From Planctomycetota bacterium (GTDB lineage: Bacteria; Planctomycetota; Phycisphaerae; Phycisphaerales; Zrk34): a stretch of 64,000 nt of DNA. The notes under the pieces were generated by a model. It was not told the DNA's origin. It worked only from the letters and a program-made list of their open reading frames with translations, and did not search any database. The position numbers and the translations under genes are program-made. Below are positions 9,523 to 18,618 of this stretch, one piece after another. Numbering within the stretch: the stretch's first letter is position 1; each line of letters starts with the position of its first letter. The stretch lies in the NCBI GenBank assembly GCA_016125255.1, contig WGMD01000006.1, positions 182,130 through 246,129 of the forward strand, written 5' to 3'.

Positions 9523-10754
9523 AGCCACATGTGAACATCGAGCGGCTGCTGGGGGAACTGAACGCGCTGGCGAAGATCAGCAGCTATCCCGCGCCGGCGG
9601 TGACGCGCATCGTGTTCAGCGAGGAGGACCGCCGGGGTCGCGCCATGCTTCGCGCGCTTTACGAGGCGGCGGGACTGTCCGTGCATGTCGATCCGATCGG
9701 CAACACGTTCGCCCGCTGGACCGGCACGGAGCCGTCGCTTCCGGGAATCGGCAGCGGGTCGCACACGGATGCGATTCCCAATGCGGGGATGTACGACGGA
9801 ACGGTCGGCGTGCTGGGGGCGCTGGAGGCGATCCGCGCTCTTCAGGCCGCCGGGTTCAAACCGCGCCGCTCGATCGACGTGATCATGTTCACCAGCGAGG
9901 AGCCGACGCGCTTCGCCATGGGCTGCACCGGCTCGCGGACGATGAGCGGCGTACTCTCGCCGGCGCAGCTTTCGGCCCTGACCGATTCGGAGGGTCATCA
10001 CTACGATCAGGTCCGCACCGCCGCGGGGTTCCGCGGCGACATGTCGAAGGTGCGGCTGTCCGCCGATCATTACCACGCTTTCGTCGAGCTTCACATCGAA
10101 CAAGGCCCGCGCCTCGAAGCGGCGAACCTCGACATCGGGATCGTCACCGCCATCGCCGCGCCGGCCACGCTCGATGTCGTCGTCGACGGCGAAGGCGGGC
10201 ATGCGGGGGGCGTGATGATGCGCGATCGCCATGATGCATTCTGCGCCGCGGCGGAGATCGTCTTGATGCTCGAGCGGCTCGCCAATGCGGCGAGCCCCGA
10301 CACCGTCGGCACCTGCGGGCAGATTCGCGTCGAGCCCGCCGCCGTGAACTCGATCCCGTTCCGCGCCGCCATGACTTTCGACATCCGCGACATCGACGGC
10401 GAGCGGCGCGACCGGCTCATCGAAGACCTCGTCGCCGGGTCCTACGTGCTCGCCTCCCGCCGGGGCGTCAAAGTCCGTTTCACCACACGCAACGCCGACC
10501 CCCCCGCCGCCTGCGCGGACTTCGTCATCGACGCCGTGCAAGCCGCCTGCGAAGGGGCGGGCGCATCGAGCATGAAGCTCGTGAGCCGGGCGTATCACGA
10601 TTCGCTGTTCATGGCCCGCCTGTGCCCGATCGGCATGATCTTCATCCCCTGCCGCGGCGGCGTGTCGCACCGGCCTGATGAATACGCGAGCCCCGAACAC
10701 ATCGCGCGCGGCGTCGAAGTCCTGGCGCGCACGCTCGCCACGCTGGCGGGGTGA
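9519..10754 (+). CDS. Ureidoglycolate amidohydrolase, plant UAH-like (M20 family)
   Basis: 411 residues starting at a GTG that overlaps the allE stop (GTGA). Metal motifs: GSGSHTDAIPNAGMYDGTVG, TSEEPTRFAMGCTG, ELHIEQGPRLEAA. The C-terminal SRAYHDSLFMARL and GMIFIPCRGGVSHRPDEY strings resemble plant ureidoglycolate amidohydrolase as I remember it, and differ from the AllC-type ending of the gene at 7496. The predicted reaction gives glyoxylate, CO2 and ammonia. With the two upstream genes this completes allantoate breakdown to glyoxylate without ureidoglycolate lyase. Assignment of AAH and UAH between the two paralogues is by motif and could be swapped. Confidence 0.82.
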   Translation: MKPHVNIERLLGELNALAKISSYPAPAVTRIVFSEEDRRGRAMLRALYEAAGLSVHVDPIGNTFARWTGTEPSLPGIGSGSHTDAIPNAGMYDGTVGVLGALEAIRALQAAGFKPRRSIDVIMFTSEEPTRFAMGCTGSRTMSGVLSPAQLSALTDSEGHHYDQVRTAAGFRGDMSKVRLSADHYHAFVELHIEQGPRLEAANLDIGIVTAIAAPATLDVVVDGEGGHAGGVMMRDRHDAFCAAAEIVLMLERLANAASPDTVGTCGQIRVEPAAVNSIPFRAAMTFDIRDIDGERRDRLIEDLVAGSYVLASRRGVKVRFTTRNADPPAACADFVIDAVQAACEGAGASSMKLVSRAYHDSLFMARLCPIGMIFIPCRGGVSHRPDEYASPEHIARGVEVLARTLATLAG

Positions 10755-10767
10755 TTGGAAGCGTGCT

Positions 10768-10783
10768 AAGCCGCAAGCGGCTT
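10768..10783. terminator. Short stem-loop between convergent genes
   Basis: aagccg (10768-10773) and cggctt (10778-10783) pair around a caag loop in the 45-base gap between the UAH gene and the PEP-CTERM gene. No T-run follows on either strand, so termination is possible but weakly supported. Confidence 0.35.
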
Positions 10784-10799
10784 GAGAGGGCGCGATTGA

Positions 10800-13700
10800 T
10801 CAGCTTCGACGGCGGCGCAGCATCGCGAACATCATTGGGGCCAGCAGCGTCAGGGTCGCCGGCTCGGGGATGATTTCGGTGTAGGTCACGCGCAGCACGT
10901 CGTTGTTGCCGTCGAAGTCATTGATGATTTCGTAGGACCAGTTCAGGTCGGGGAGATTGACGGTGGCGCTGCTGGTGATTTCGTCGGCGATGAGCAGGTC
11001 GAAGGTGTCGCCGTCGGTGGGCGCGAAGCCGACGAGCAGGTTGATGACGCCGGCGGCGGCGAGGTTGGCGATGCCGGTGACGGTGACCTGGTCATACTCG
11101 GTCTGGGCGATGATGCCGTTGAGTTCGAATTCGATGGAGCCGGCGTTGAGGTTGTAGGTTCCGTCGATGGCGGTCAGGCCGGGCGAGTTGCCGGGGGCGA
11201 GCACGCCGCCGTTCTGCACGAGGTCGAAGTCGAAGTTGTCGACGGCGAGTCGGCCGCCGGTGAAATTGAAGGTGGCGTTGGAGGTGCCGACGTTGGCGCC
11301 GTGCTGGATGGTGCCGGCCTTGAGGGTTCCGCCGGAGAGATTGACGATGCCGGTGGCGGAGCCGGAGCCGGGGGCGTCGCCGAGGGTGAGTGTATTCACA
11401 TCAAAGACGCCGTCGGTCAGCGTGAGCGTACCGGTGCCGGATCCGGAGCCCGAGGCATGCTGACCGAGGACCATGTTGTCGACGAAGGCGTTGATGGTTC
11501 CGTTGGTGCCGTCGAGCGTGCCGACGGCGTTGGTGCCGGTGCCGCCGACGTTGTTGTAGCCGAGGCGAAGCGTATCGATGCGGTTGCCTGCGGAGCCGAG
11601 GGCGAGCGTGCCCGAGCCGTTGAATGCGACGAGGCCGTTGCCCTTGCGTCCGCCGATGGTCAATGTGTCGGCGGCGATGGTGGTCATGGTCGTGCCCAGC
11701 GTGACCTTGCTCTGCACGCTGTCCTGACCGGAGCTGGTGTTATCACTGACCGTGATCGTCGTGGCGGTCAACGAGCTTGTCGAAGCAAGAATGAGCGTCC
11801 CCTTGGCGGCGGAACTGGTGGACGTGCCGAGATTGATGTTGGTCGCGGTGAGGTTGAAGTTGGAGCCGCCGGTCGTGTCGAGCGAGCCGGTGTTGCCGCC
11901 GGGGGAGCCGATGTTGACCGTGTCGAGGGCGGCGGCGCCGGTGACGCTCATCGCGGCGGTGCCGTTGACATTGAGCGTGGCGCTGCCGGCTCCGTTGGTG
12001 ATCGAGCCGCTGACGTTGACGGTTCCGCCGTTGAGGTTGAGCGTACCGGAGGAGTTGGACGGGTTGGAGCCGGTGTCGACGCCGAGGGCGATGCTGTTGG
12101 CGTTGACGGTTCCGGCGTTCATGGTGAACGTGCCGGTGCCGCCGCCGGAGCCGGCGCTGGAGTAGCGGCCGATGACCAGCTCGTCGAGGGTCAGCACACT
12201 CGCCGCCGACGCGCCGGACATGTTGAACACGCTGCCGGTCGGCGTGGTGCCGGTGCCGGAAGCGGCGTTGTCGCCGATGAACAGGTCGGCCGCAGCGCCG
12301 GTTTTTCCGCCGAGCGTCAGCACGCCGCCGGAAGCGATGGTCACATTGCCCGTCGCCTTGTCATTGCCGACGATGAACGTATCGACGGAGACGTTGTTGG
12401 CCGCGCCGCCGAACTGGATGTTGCCGGTGGTGTTGCCGGTGTTGCCGCCGGCGATGAAGCCGAGGCGAATGGTGTTGGCGGTGAGCGTGTTCGTGCCGGC
12501 GGTCGAGAGCTTGAGCGTGCCGTTGACGGTGTCGCTGGAGGTCTCCTGCCGGCCGATGCTGACGGTGCCGACGTTGATGTCGGTCGAGTCGGCGCTGGTC
12601 AGGTCGAGCGTTCCATTGGTGGTTCCGCCAGTACCGGAATTGCGCCGGCCGATGGTGAGTGTTTCGGAGCCGGAGCCGACTTGTGCATCGCCGCCGGCGG
12701 TGACGAGTCCGGTGCGGCCGTTGTAGCCGATGTCGACGGTGTCGACCTGGAAGTCGCCGGCGACATTCATGGTTCCGCCCGACACGGTGACGTGGCTGTC
12801 GGAGTTGCCCGAGCCGTTGGCGGCTCCTCGGACGAGGTTGTTGTTGACGGTGAATGTGCCTCCGAGCATCGAGATCGAGCCCGAGGCGGTGCCCGCGCCG
12901 GTGGCGGACCAGTCGCCGAGCACCACATTGTTGACGTCGACGCTGTTGGCGGCGTTGGAGGACATCGTGAACGTGCCGGTGGAGTTGCCCGTCGATGTGC
13001 CGGTGGTCTTGACGCCGATCTTCAGATCATCGAGCACCGCCACGAGCTTCCCGGCGGACATGTCAAAGTCGCTCGCCGCGGTGAACGAGGTGTTCACGTC
13101 GCCGAAGCTGATGAGCAGGTCGGTGCGGTCGGCATTGGAGCCGAGGTTCAGCGTCCCGCCGGAGACGATGTCGACGGTGGCGGTGCCTTTGCGGCGGCCG
13201 ACGTAGAACGTGTCGGCGAGAATGGTGTTGCTGGCGCCGAGGTTGAGCGTGGCGGAAGTCGTCGAGGTTTGGTTGGTATCGTTGTCGGAAAGCGTGAGGG
13301 TGGCGACGTCGATGTTGACGGTGGGCACGGCATTGAGATTGAGCTGGGCGCTCATGTTGCCGGAGGTGAAGGTGATGCGTTGGCCGATGGTAATCTGCTG
13401 CGAGCCATTGCCGATGGCGAGCACGCCGCTCTGCCCGCCGCTCGTGTCGGTGAAGCCGACAAGGGTGTTTTGACCGATGGTGTCGACGCCGACGTTGACG
13501 TCGCCGAGCACGGTGAGCGTATTGCCGTTGAGGTCGGTCGTGTGCGTGCTGCCGGTGGTGTTGACGTAGGTCAGGCCGGTGAGACTCATGGGCGAGAGGT
13601 CGAGGATGTTCGTGACCGTGCCGAGCGAGGCGGCGGACCCGCCGTTATTGAACAGCACGCTGTCGACGCCCGTCACCGGCGCCGGATCACCGGACCAGTT

Positions 13701-13850
13701 GCCGCCGGCGCCGTCCGCCGACCAGTTGTCGCCGGCGTTGCCGCCGTCCCATGTTTTGGTGGCGCCCGGCGCGGACACAGCCGCACCGGCGATGAGCGAA
13801 CCTAAAACGATGACGAACCCGAAACGTCCGCGGCGTTGCGCGTCTCTCAT
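10800..13850 (-). CDS. Large repetitive exported PEP-CTERM protein
   Basis: 1016 residues. A signal peptide (about 1-25, GFVIVLGSLIAGAAVSAPGA) is followed by TWDGG..NWS, the usual opening of autotransporter-like beta-helical proteins. Degenerate repeats then run through most of the chain, with recurring IGRR, VGRRKG or IGGRKG turns and Gly/Thr/Asn-rich strands. It ends IPEPATLTLL, a hydrophobic helix and RRRRS, a canonical PEP-CTERM signal for exosortase-dependent surface sorting. Its tail differs from those of the six sigma-linked proteins in the window. GGAG 6 bases before the ATG supports the start. Function is unknown; a surface or matrix protein is likely. Confidence 0.85.
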   Translation of the reverse strand: MRDAQRRGRFGFVIVLGSLIAGAAVSAPGATKTWDGGNAGDNWSADGAGGNWSGDPAPVTGVDSVLFNNGGSAASLGTVTNILDLSPMSLTGLTYVNTTGSTHTTDLNGNTLTVLGDVNVGVDTIGQNTLVGFTDTSGGQSGVLAIGNGSQQITIGQRITFTSGNMSAQLNLNAVPTVNIDVATLTLSDNDTNQTSTTSATLNLGASNTILADTFYVGRRKGTATVDIVSGGTLNLGSNADRTDLLISFGDVNTSFTAASDFDMSAGKLVAVLDDLKIGVKTTGTSTGNSTGTFTMSSNAANSVDVNNVVLGDWSATGAGTASGSISMLGGTFTVNNNLVRGAANGSGNSDSHVTVSGGTMNVAGDFQVDTVDIGYNGRTGLVTAGGDAQVGSGSETLTIGRRNSGTGGTTNGTLDLTSADSTDINVGTVSIGRQETSSDTVNGTLKLSTAGTNTLTANTIRLGFIAGGNTGNTTGNIQFGGAANNVSVDTFIVGNDKATGNVTIASGGVLTLGGKTGAAADLFIGDNAASGTGTTPTGSVFNMSGASAASVLTLDELVIGRYSSAGSGGGTGTFTMNAGTVNANSIALGVDTGSNPSNSSGTLNLNGGTVNVSGSITNGAGSATLNVNGTAAMSVTGAAALDTVNIGSPGGNTGSLDTTGGSNFNLTATNINLGTSTSSAAKGTLILASTSSLTATTITVSDNTSSGQDSVQSKVTLGTTMTTIAADTLTIGGRKGNGLVAFNGSGTLALGSAGNRIDTLRLGYNNVGGTGTNAVGTLDGTNGTINAFVDNMVLGQHASGSGSGTGTLTLTDGVFDVNTLTLGDAPGSGSATGIVNLSGGTLKAGTIQHGANVGTSNATFNFTGGRLAVDNFDFDLVQNGGVLAPGNSPGLTAIDGTYNLNAGSIEFELNGIIAQTEYDQVTVTGIANLAAAGVINLLVGFAPTDGDTFDLLIADEITSSATVNLPDLNWSYEIINDFDGNNDVLRVTYTEIIPEPATLTLLAPMMFAMLRRRRS

Positions 13851-14013
13851 GACATGCTCCTCTTGCCTGGCCTCAAAAATGAACTGATCCTCGTGCCATG
13901 AGGTTAACCCAAACGCGTCGCCCCATGCAAGAAAAAACTTCGCCGCCGGGCAATTTTTCAGCCAAAATCAGCGTTTTCTTTCGCGACGGGCCGATCCGCG
14001 CCCCGATCCGCCC

Positions 14014-14043
14014 TTGCGAACGCCGCCCGGCAAAACGTATGAT
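14014..14043 (+). promoter_or_regulatory. Candidate sigma-70 promoter of the DUF1080 gene
   Basis: ttgcga (14014-14019), 18 bases, tatgat (14038-14043), about 43 bases before the start codon. The rest of the 235-base gap 13851-14085 shows nothing else I can name. Confidence 0.45.
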
Positions 14044-14085
14044 CCAAGGTCTGTACCCCTTTCCGACTTTCAAGGAGCCCGCCTG

Positions 14086-14868
14086 ATGAACCGCCTTCTG
14101 ACTCAAATGCGTTCCCGTCATGTTCTGGCCGCGCTCGCGCTGGCCGCGCTGTCGCTGAGCGTTTACGCCGCGGCGACCGGCGGGTCGCGCAATCCGCTGG
14201 ACTGGGAGATTCACGACATGAATCGCCCCATGTCCCCCGTCGTCGAGCCCGGCACGTTCAGCGAGGGATGCAAGCCGCCGAGCGATGCGGTCGTCCTCTT
14301 CGACGGCACGAACACCGACAAGTGGGACGGCAAATGGGAGATCAAGGACGGCGCCCTCGTCGTCGTGCCCAAGTCCGGCGACATGCGCACCAAAGACGCC
14401 TTCGGCGATTGCCAACTCCATATCGAATGGTCCAGCGACCCGAGCTCCAAGGGCACGAGCCAGTCGCGCTCCAACTCCGGCGTGTTCCTCATGGACACCT
14501 ACGAAGTGCAGGTCCTGGACACGTATCGCAACGAGAACAAGACCTACGCCGACGGACAGGCCGGGTCGATCTATGGGCAGTACCCGCCGCTGGTGAACCC
14601 CGCCCGACCGGCTGGTGAATGGAACGCTTATGACATCATCTTCCATCGCCCGCACTTCGACGACGCCGGCAAAGTCACTCAGCCCGCCACCATGACCGTC
14701 TTCTTCAACGGCTGCCTCGTGCAGGATCACGAAGCGCTCGTCGGCCCGACCAGCCACGCCAAACGTCAACCCTACGCCAAGCACGCCGACAAACTCCCCA
14801 TCCATCTCCAGGACCACCGCAACGACCCCATCCGCTATCGCAACATCTGGATCCGCCCCCTCGAATAA
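14086..14868 (+). CDS. Exported DUF1080 (3-keto-disaccharide hydrolase-like) protein
   Basis: 260 residues. A signal peptide (RSRHVLAALALAALSLSVYAA) precedes a DUF1080/concanavalin-like domain: VVLFDGTNTDKW, WEIKDGALVVVPKSGDM, QLHIEWSSD, SRSNSGVFLMDTYEVQVLDT, and WNAYDIIFHRPHFD, then VFFNGCLVQDH and PIRYRNIWIRPLE. All are hallmarks of this family, which is abundant in planctomycetes and linked to sugar or glycoside breakdown outside the cytoplasm. An aaggag 8 bases upstream of ATG 14086 fixes the start. The exact substrate cannot be told from sequence. Confidence 0.88.
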   Translation: MNRLLTQMRSRHVLAALALAALSLSVYAAATGGSRNPLDWEIHDMNRPMSPVVEPGTFSEGCKPPSDAVVLFDGTNTDKWDGKWEIKDGALVVVPKSGDMRTKDAFGDCQLHIEWSSDPSSKGTSQSRSNSGVFLMDTYEVQVLDTYRNENKTYADGQAGSIYGQYPPLVNPARPAGEWNAYDIIFHRPHFDDAGKVTQPATMTVFFNGCLVQDHEALVGPTSHAKRQPYAKHADKLPIHLQDHRNDPIRYRNIWIRPLE

Positions 14869-14893
14869 CCGCGGATTCCCCGGCATTTTCGAG

Positions 14894-14922
14894 GCGGGGG
14901 GACTTCAGTCCCCCCGCTTTTT
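14894..14922. terminator. Palindromic terminator between convergent genes
   Basis: Perfect 11-bp arms 14894-14904 and 14907-14917 around a 2-base loop, then ttttt on the plus strand. The core resembles the palindromes at 25474-25495 and 26253-26274, suggesting a shared repeat family reused as a terminator. Confidence 0.75.
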
Positions 14923-16205
14923 CATTGCGCCTCTCCCAGATGCGACTTCACCACCGCCGTCGTCTTCTCGTACTGCTCCGTCACCTTCCCCATCGCCCGA
15001 CCCAGCTTCGCCAGCGCCGCCGGATAATCCGCGTGCACCTTCATGAGCTGGTCCGCGATGTCCTTGCCCGTCACATCGTCCACCTCGAACACCCAGTCAT
15101 TGAACCCCAGGTCGTAATACATCTGCCCCTTGATCGTGTCCGTCGGCTGGCGGATGTAAAACGCCGGCGTGCCATTCGCCGCGGCGATGATCGGTGAGTG
15201 ACATTCCGCGCTGATCACCGTGTGCGCCCGCCGGTACACCGACGCCGCCTCGTCCGGCAGCCAGTACACATCACGCTTCACCACCTGTTTCTTCACATCC
15301 GCCGGCAACGGATCGATCAGCAGTTCGTCCTCGATGTCGAGTTGATACGTCATCTCCGGGCAGACAAGGATTTTCATCCCCGTTTCGCGGACCCATCGAA
15401 TCATCGCCTCGCGGATCTTCGCATGATCCTGTTCCTTGTACTTGTCGTTCGTCTCCTCCACCATCTTGATGTGCTCGGGCGTCCAGTTCGCCCCGTGCGC
15501 GCGAATCTTGTGATAAGGCGTATAACGCAGGCGCGGGATCGCACAGATGAACTTGCGTTCCTCCAACCCGCTCGCCTTCAGATACGCCAATCCTTTCTCG
15601 TCATCACGGATCGGAAAGTAGAACGTCCCGTCGGGCGCGAAGTCGAGCGTCGGTTTCGTCACGCCCGCTTTGCGCAGCACGTCCAGCGAAGCGGTTTCGC
15701 GCGTGAAGACGAACGCCGCATCGTTCAGGAGATCGCGCAGCCAGTCATTGACCGAGCCGACGGTCACGCCGAACGTGCCGAACGGTTTTTTCGTGGCCTG
15801 CCGCCATTTGTCCAAGCTCGTCGCCGCCACGACCGACGGCCCCGACCCGTGCAGCATCAAATCCACCTCGTCAAAGCGGCTCACGGCAACCTTGCCGTCG
15901 TCGGTCAGCTCCACATCGGGGAACTCCTTTTTGAGCATGACGTCGACGCCGCGGTCCATGGCGCTGAGCCAAGCGATGACGCGGGCTTCGGGGATGAACT
16001 TGCGGAGCACCGCCAGCACGCCGGGCGTGTGCGTGATGTCGCCGATATTGACGGTCTGCCATCCCGAGCGAAGCATGATGAGCGGCCGCTTCGCCCCGCT
16101 CGCCGCCAGCGCCGATCGCACGGCGCTGACGAAAGGAAGAACCGCCGCGGCGCCGGCGGCATGTCGGATCAATTGACGACGGGAAATCGGCGGGTATTTG
16201 CTCAT
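14922..16205 (-). CDS. Tat-exported polysaccharide pyruvyl transferase-like protein
   Basis: 427 residues. A twin-arginine leader (SRRQLIRHAAGAAAVLPFV) is followed by a polysaccharide pyruvyl transferase-type domain: NIGDITHTPGVLAVLRKF near the start, DLMLHGSGPSVV, FGVTVGSV, FVFTRETASLDVLRKAGV and, toward the C-terminus, VISAECHSPIIAAANGTPAFYI. These match the two-lobed GT-B-like architecture of the family. Export of such an enzyme is unusual for ketal-pyruvate transfer but is common for planctomycete paralogues, whose substrate is unknown. It runs toward the DUF1080 gene; the two share a terminator. Confidence 0.75.
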   Translation of the reverse strand: MSKYPPISRRQLIRHAAGAAAVLPFVSAVRSALAASGAKRPLIMLRSGWQTVNIGDITHTPGVLAVLRKFIPEARVIAWLSAMDRGVDVMLKKEFPDVELTDDGKVAVSRFDEVDLMLHGSGPSVVAATSLDKWRQATKKPFGTFGVTVGSVNDWLRDLLNDAAFVFTRETASLDVLRKAGVTKPTLDFAPDGTFYFPIRDDEKGLAYLKASGLEERKFICAIPRLRYTPYHKIRAHGANWTPEHIKMVEETNDKYKEQDHAKIREAMIRWVRETGMKILVCPEMTYQLDIEDELLIDPLPADVKKQVVKRDVYWLPDEAASVYRRAHTVISAECHSPIIAAANGTPAFYIRQPTDTIKGQMYYDLGFNDWVFEVDDVTGKDIADQLMKVHADYPAALAKLGRAMGKVTEQYEKTTAVVKSHLGEAQ

Positions 16206-16249
16206 ACCCGGATGTTAGCACGGTCGGCGGTCCGGCGGGCGCGGCGCGA

Positions 16250-17143
16250 TCAGGGCTGTTCAAAGAGCCGCCACACCGGGGCCTGGTGCAGTTGATAATC
16301 GGCGGTGCTGGCGTGATACGTCAAGCCGCCCTTGTGGTCGCGGATGATATTGCGCGGATCGCCAAAGTACGAAACCGACCCGTCGAGCCGGGCGATGTTG
16401 TACCCGTCGCGATGATGGAAGTCGACGCCGCGCGTCGGGTCGGAAAAGGCGTCGGCGATGAGCACGCGCGACCCGGGGTCGCTGTTGAGCGCCGAGCGCC
16501 ATCCGGTCAGCGAAGCGGACTTTTCGAAATTGAAGGTGCAGTTGTAGTGATAGGTGGTCTGCATGAAGAGCTGCGCCGCGGGCGCGTCGGCGGCATTCTC
16601 CCACCATCCGCCGCCGCCGCTGTACTCAGCGCCGATCTTCTCGTAACCGATGACGCCCTTCCAGCTCGGACAATAGAACATGCGTCCGTCGGGCAGGTAA
16701 TTGCGGCGCACGAGGGCGCCCTCGCGAATATACGGCCCGCCGTATTCCGAGGCCTTGGGCGCCGCCCAGCCGCGGAACCATACCGCGTACTCGCCGGTCG
16801 CGCCGGAACTCGGGCCTGACTGGTCGTAAATGGGCTGGCCCTCGACGAACTGGCCCTTGTGATCCGCCGCCCACGCGAAATGGCCCATGAACATCTGATG
16901 CTCGCCCGACGCACAGACCACCCGCCTCGCCGCCTCCCGCGCCTTGTCCATCGACGGCAGCAGAATCGAAATCAGCAGCGCGATGATCGCCACGACGACG
17001 AGCAGTTCGATGAGCGTAAAGCCATGTCGGCGTCGAGCGCGCCATTTAGCGGCGGGGCTTGCCCCGCGCGGCCCGAGGCGCGCGCCGCGCGGGGCAAGCC
17101 CCCCCGCTAAATGACGCGAACGATATGAAAGATTTTTTGTCAT
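16250..17143 (-). CDS. Cassette A prepilin-like H-X9-DG protein
   Basis: 297 residues. After an unusually long, basic leader of about 41 residues comes the prepilin motif [17 protein letters not shown] and a conserved helix ([19 protein letters not shown]). A variable globular domain follows, with [12 protein letters not shown], the H-X9-DG pattern of planctomycete/lentisphaerate pseudopilins. Predicted substrate of prepilin peptidase. The ATG at 17143 overlaps the upstream PEP-CTERM stop as ATGA, which fixes the start. Leader codons at 17044-17112 coincide with a 29-bp inverted repeat. Last gene of cassette A. Confidence 0.85.
   Translation of the reverse strand: MTKNLSYRSRHLAGGLAPRGARLGPRGASPAAKWRARRRHGFTLIELLVVVAIIALLISILLPSMDKAREAARRVVCASGEHQMFMGHFAWAADHKGQFVEGQPIYDQSGPSSGATGEYAVWFRGWAAPKASEYGGPYIREGALVRRNYLPDGRMFYCPSWKGVIGYEKIGAEYSGGGGWWENAADAPAAQLFMQTTYHYNCTFNFEKSASLTGWRSALNSDPGSRVLIADAFSDPTRGVDFHHRDGYNIARLDGSVSYFGDPRNIIRDHKGGLTYHASTADYQLHQAPVWRLFEQP
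17044..17112. repeat. Large inverted repeat inside the prepilin leader
   Basis: Arms 17044-17072 and 17084-17112 are 29-bp inverted repeats with one mismatch and an 11-base spacer. The sequence encodes residues about 11-34 of the cassette A prepilin leader. Related palindromic blocks occur near 32394-32470 and 43466-43507. Confidence 0.85.
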
Positions 17144-18618
17144 ATGCGTCGGCGCATCAGCGCCATGCCCAGCAGCCCCAACCCCGCGGGCAGCGCCAGC
17201 GGCGCGGGCACCGCCACGACGGAGCCGAACAGCGTGATGTCGTCGAGCCGGATGCCCGCGTCGGCGGACTGCGTGTTCCATCCGTAAATGCGCCACTCCG
17301 TCGTGTTGTACGAGGCGAAGTTCGCGAAGTTGAACGTGATGAACTTGACCGATTCGTTGTTGGCGTTGCCGGGCGTGTACGAATACGTGCCGAGAGAGAC
17401 TTCCGAGCCGTTGCCGTCGACGACGCGCAGTTCGAGGTTGAACTGATCGTTGGCGTAGTAGGTATTGCCGTAGAGCGTCAGCGCCTCGTAGTACATCTCG
17501 ATGCCGTCGCCGGGATCGACGGTGAAGGAGATGTAGTGGGTCGGGGAAGTCTGATTCCCGCCGCCGAGGTTGAGGCCGGGCGAGGTGCTTTCGCTGGTGT
17601 CGAAGGCGGTGTTGGTGATGATGTACACGCCGGAGCCGCCGAGCGCGAAACCGTGATTGGCGATGCGACTCGCGGCGGAGTTGTTCTGGGTGTCGCGGGA
17701 GTCGAAGGCGGTCGTGTTGAAATTGCCGTCGGAGCCGGTGAAGTCGTAATAGGCGATTCGGCCGGCGGTCATGTCGTTGAGCGAATTGCCGACGCGCACC
17801 TCGTCGGTCCAGAAGGCAGCGTTGGCGCCGGCCGTCTGATCGACGAACAGCAGATTGAGAAAATCATTGGTGGTCACGGTGGTCTGCGTGCCGACGGTCG
17901 TGGTGACCTGCCGGGCGGCGGGGACGACGGCGTTGAGTTCGGCCTCGGTGATGATGTAGTCGCCGTAGATCGAGTCGAATTCGCTGCTGGTCAGGCCCCA
18001 CATCTTGGCGGTTCCGCCGCCGGAGCCGACGTTCTCGAATTTGGCGATGACCATGTACGCCTGGGTCGTAGCGTTGTAGTCGGCACCGGCGTTGGTGGCA
18101 ACACCGTTGTATTCGACGGCCGCGGCGGCGACGCCGTTGCGCTTGGCGAGCGCGGAGAATTTGCGGCTGCCCCCGCCGCTGCTGGTGGCGGACTCGTCGA
18201 TGAAGACGCCCTTGCCGGTGTTCGTCTGGTCGCTGACGCTGTTCTGGGTCAGATAAGACATCCACAACGTCCCGCCGCTCACTGTGAAATCGATCGGCCG
18301 GCTGGCGACGGCGTTCTCCAGATTGGCGTTGGCGTTGGAGTTGTACCGCAGTTTGTTGCCTTCGGTGATGAGATTCGTGCCGAAGGGGATCGAATCGGCG
18401 AGGAGGTCGGCGGTCTGCGAGCCGCCGAAGGTCCAGGTCGAACCGGCGTCAAAGCCCCATTCCGTCGTCCCGCCCTGGCCGGTGAGATTCGCGCCTGCGG
18501 TGTAGTTGAAAGGTTCGTAGAGCAACAGTTCGGCGTTGACCGGCGAGAAGCTCATGCCCAGCGCGAACAGGGCCGCGACGGCGAATCGAGTGCGTTGCAA
18601 TGGTCTGCGGGTTCTCAT
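17140..18618 (-). CDS. Cassette A exported PEP-CTERM-type protein
   Basis: 492 residues with a signal peptide ([19 protein letters not shown]) and then [20 protein letters not shown], a typical opening of planctomycete surface proteins. Beta-rich domains of unknown type follow. It ends [14 protein letters not shown], a hydrophobic helix and RRRI, a PEP-CTERM variant lacking the glutamate. Start (ATGA) and stop (ATGA) both overlap neighbours, so it is translationally coupled between the FecR-like gene and the prepilin gene. Predicted to be exported and processed by an exosortase-like enzyme not seen in this window. Confidence 0.85.
   Translation of the reverse strand: MRTRRPLQRTRFAVAALFALGMSFSPVNAELLLYEPFNYTAGANLTGQGGTTEWGFDAGSTWTFGGSQTADLLADSIPFGTNLITEGNKLRYNSNANANLENAVASRPIDFTVSGGTLWMSYLTQNSVSDQTNTGKGVFIDESATSSGGGSRKFSALAKRNGVAAAAVEYNGVATNAGADYNATTQAYMVIAKFENVGSGGGTAKMWGLTSSEFDSIYGDYIITEAELNAVVPAARQVTTTVGTQTTVTTNDFLNLLFVDQTAGANAAFWTDEVRVGNSLNDMTAGRIAYYDFTGSDGNFNTTAFDSRDTQNNSAASRIANHGFALGGSGVYIITNTAFDTSESTSPGLNLGGGNQTSPTHYISFTVDPGDGIEMYYEALTLYGNTYYANDQFNLELRVVDGNGSEVSLGTYSYTPGNANNESVKFITFNFANFASYNTTEWRIYGWNTQSADAGIRLDDITLFGSVVAVPAPLALPAGLGLLGMALMRRRI

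Noticed and set aside
11301..13805. Long open frame antisense to the repetitive PEP-CTERM gene
   Set aside because: Its Gly/Ala/Val/Asp/Arg-rich translation is the expected shadow of a repetitive GC-rich gene; the minus-strand frame has a signal peptide, a ribosome-binding site and a sorting tail.
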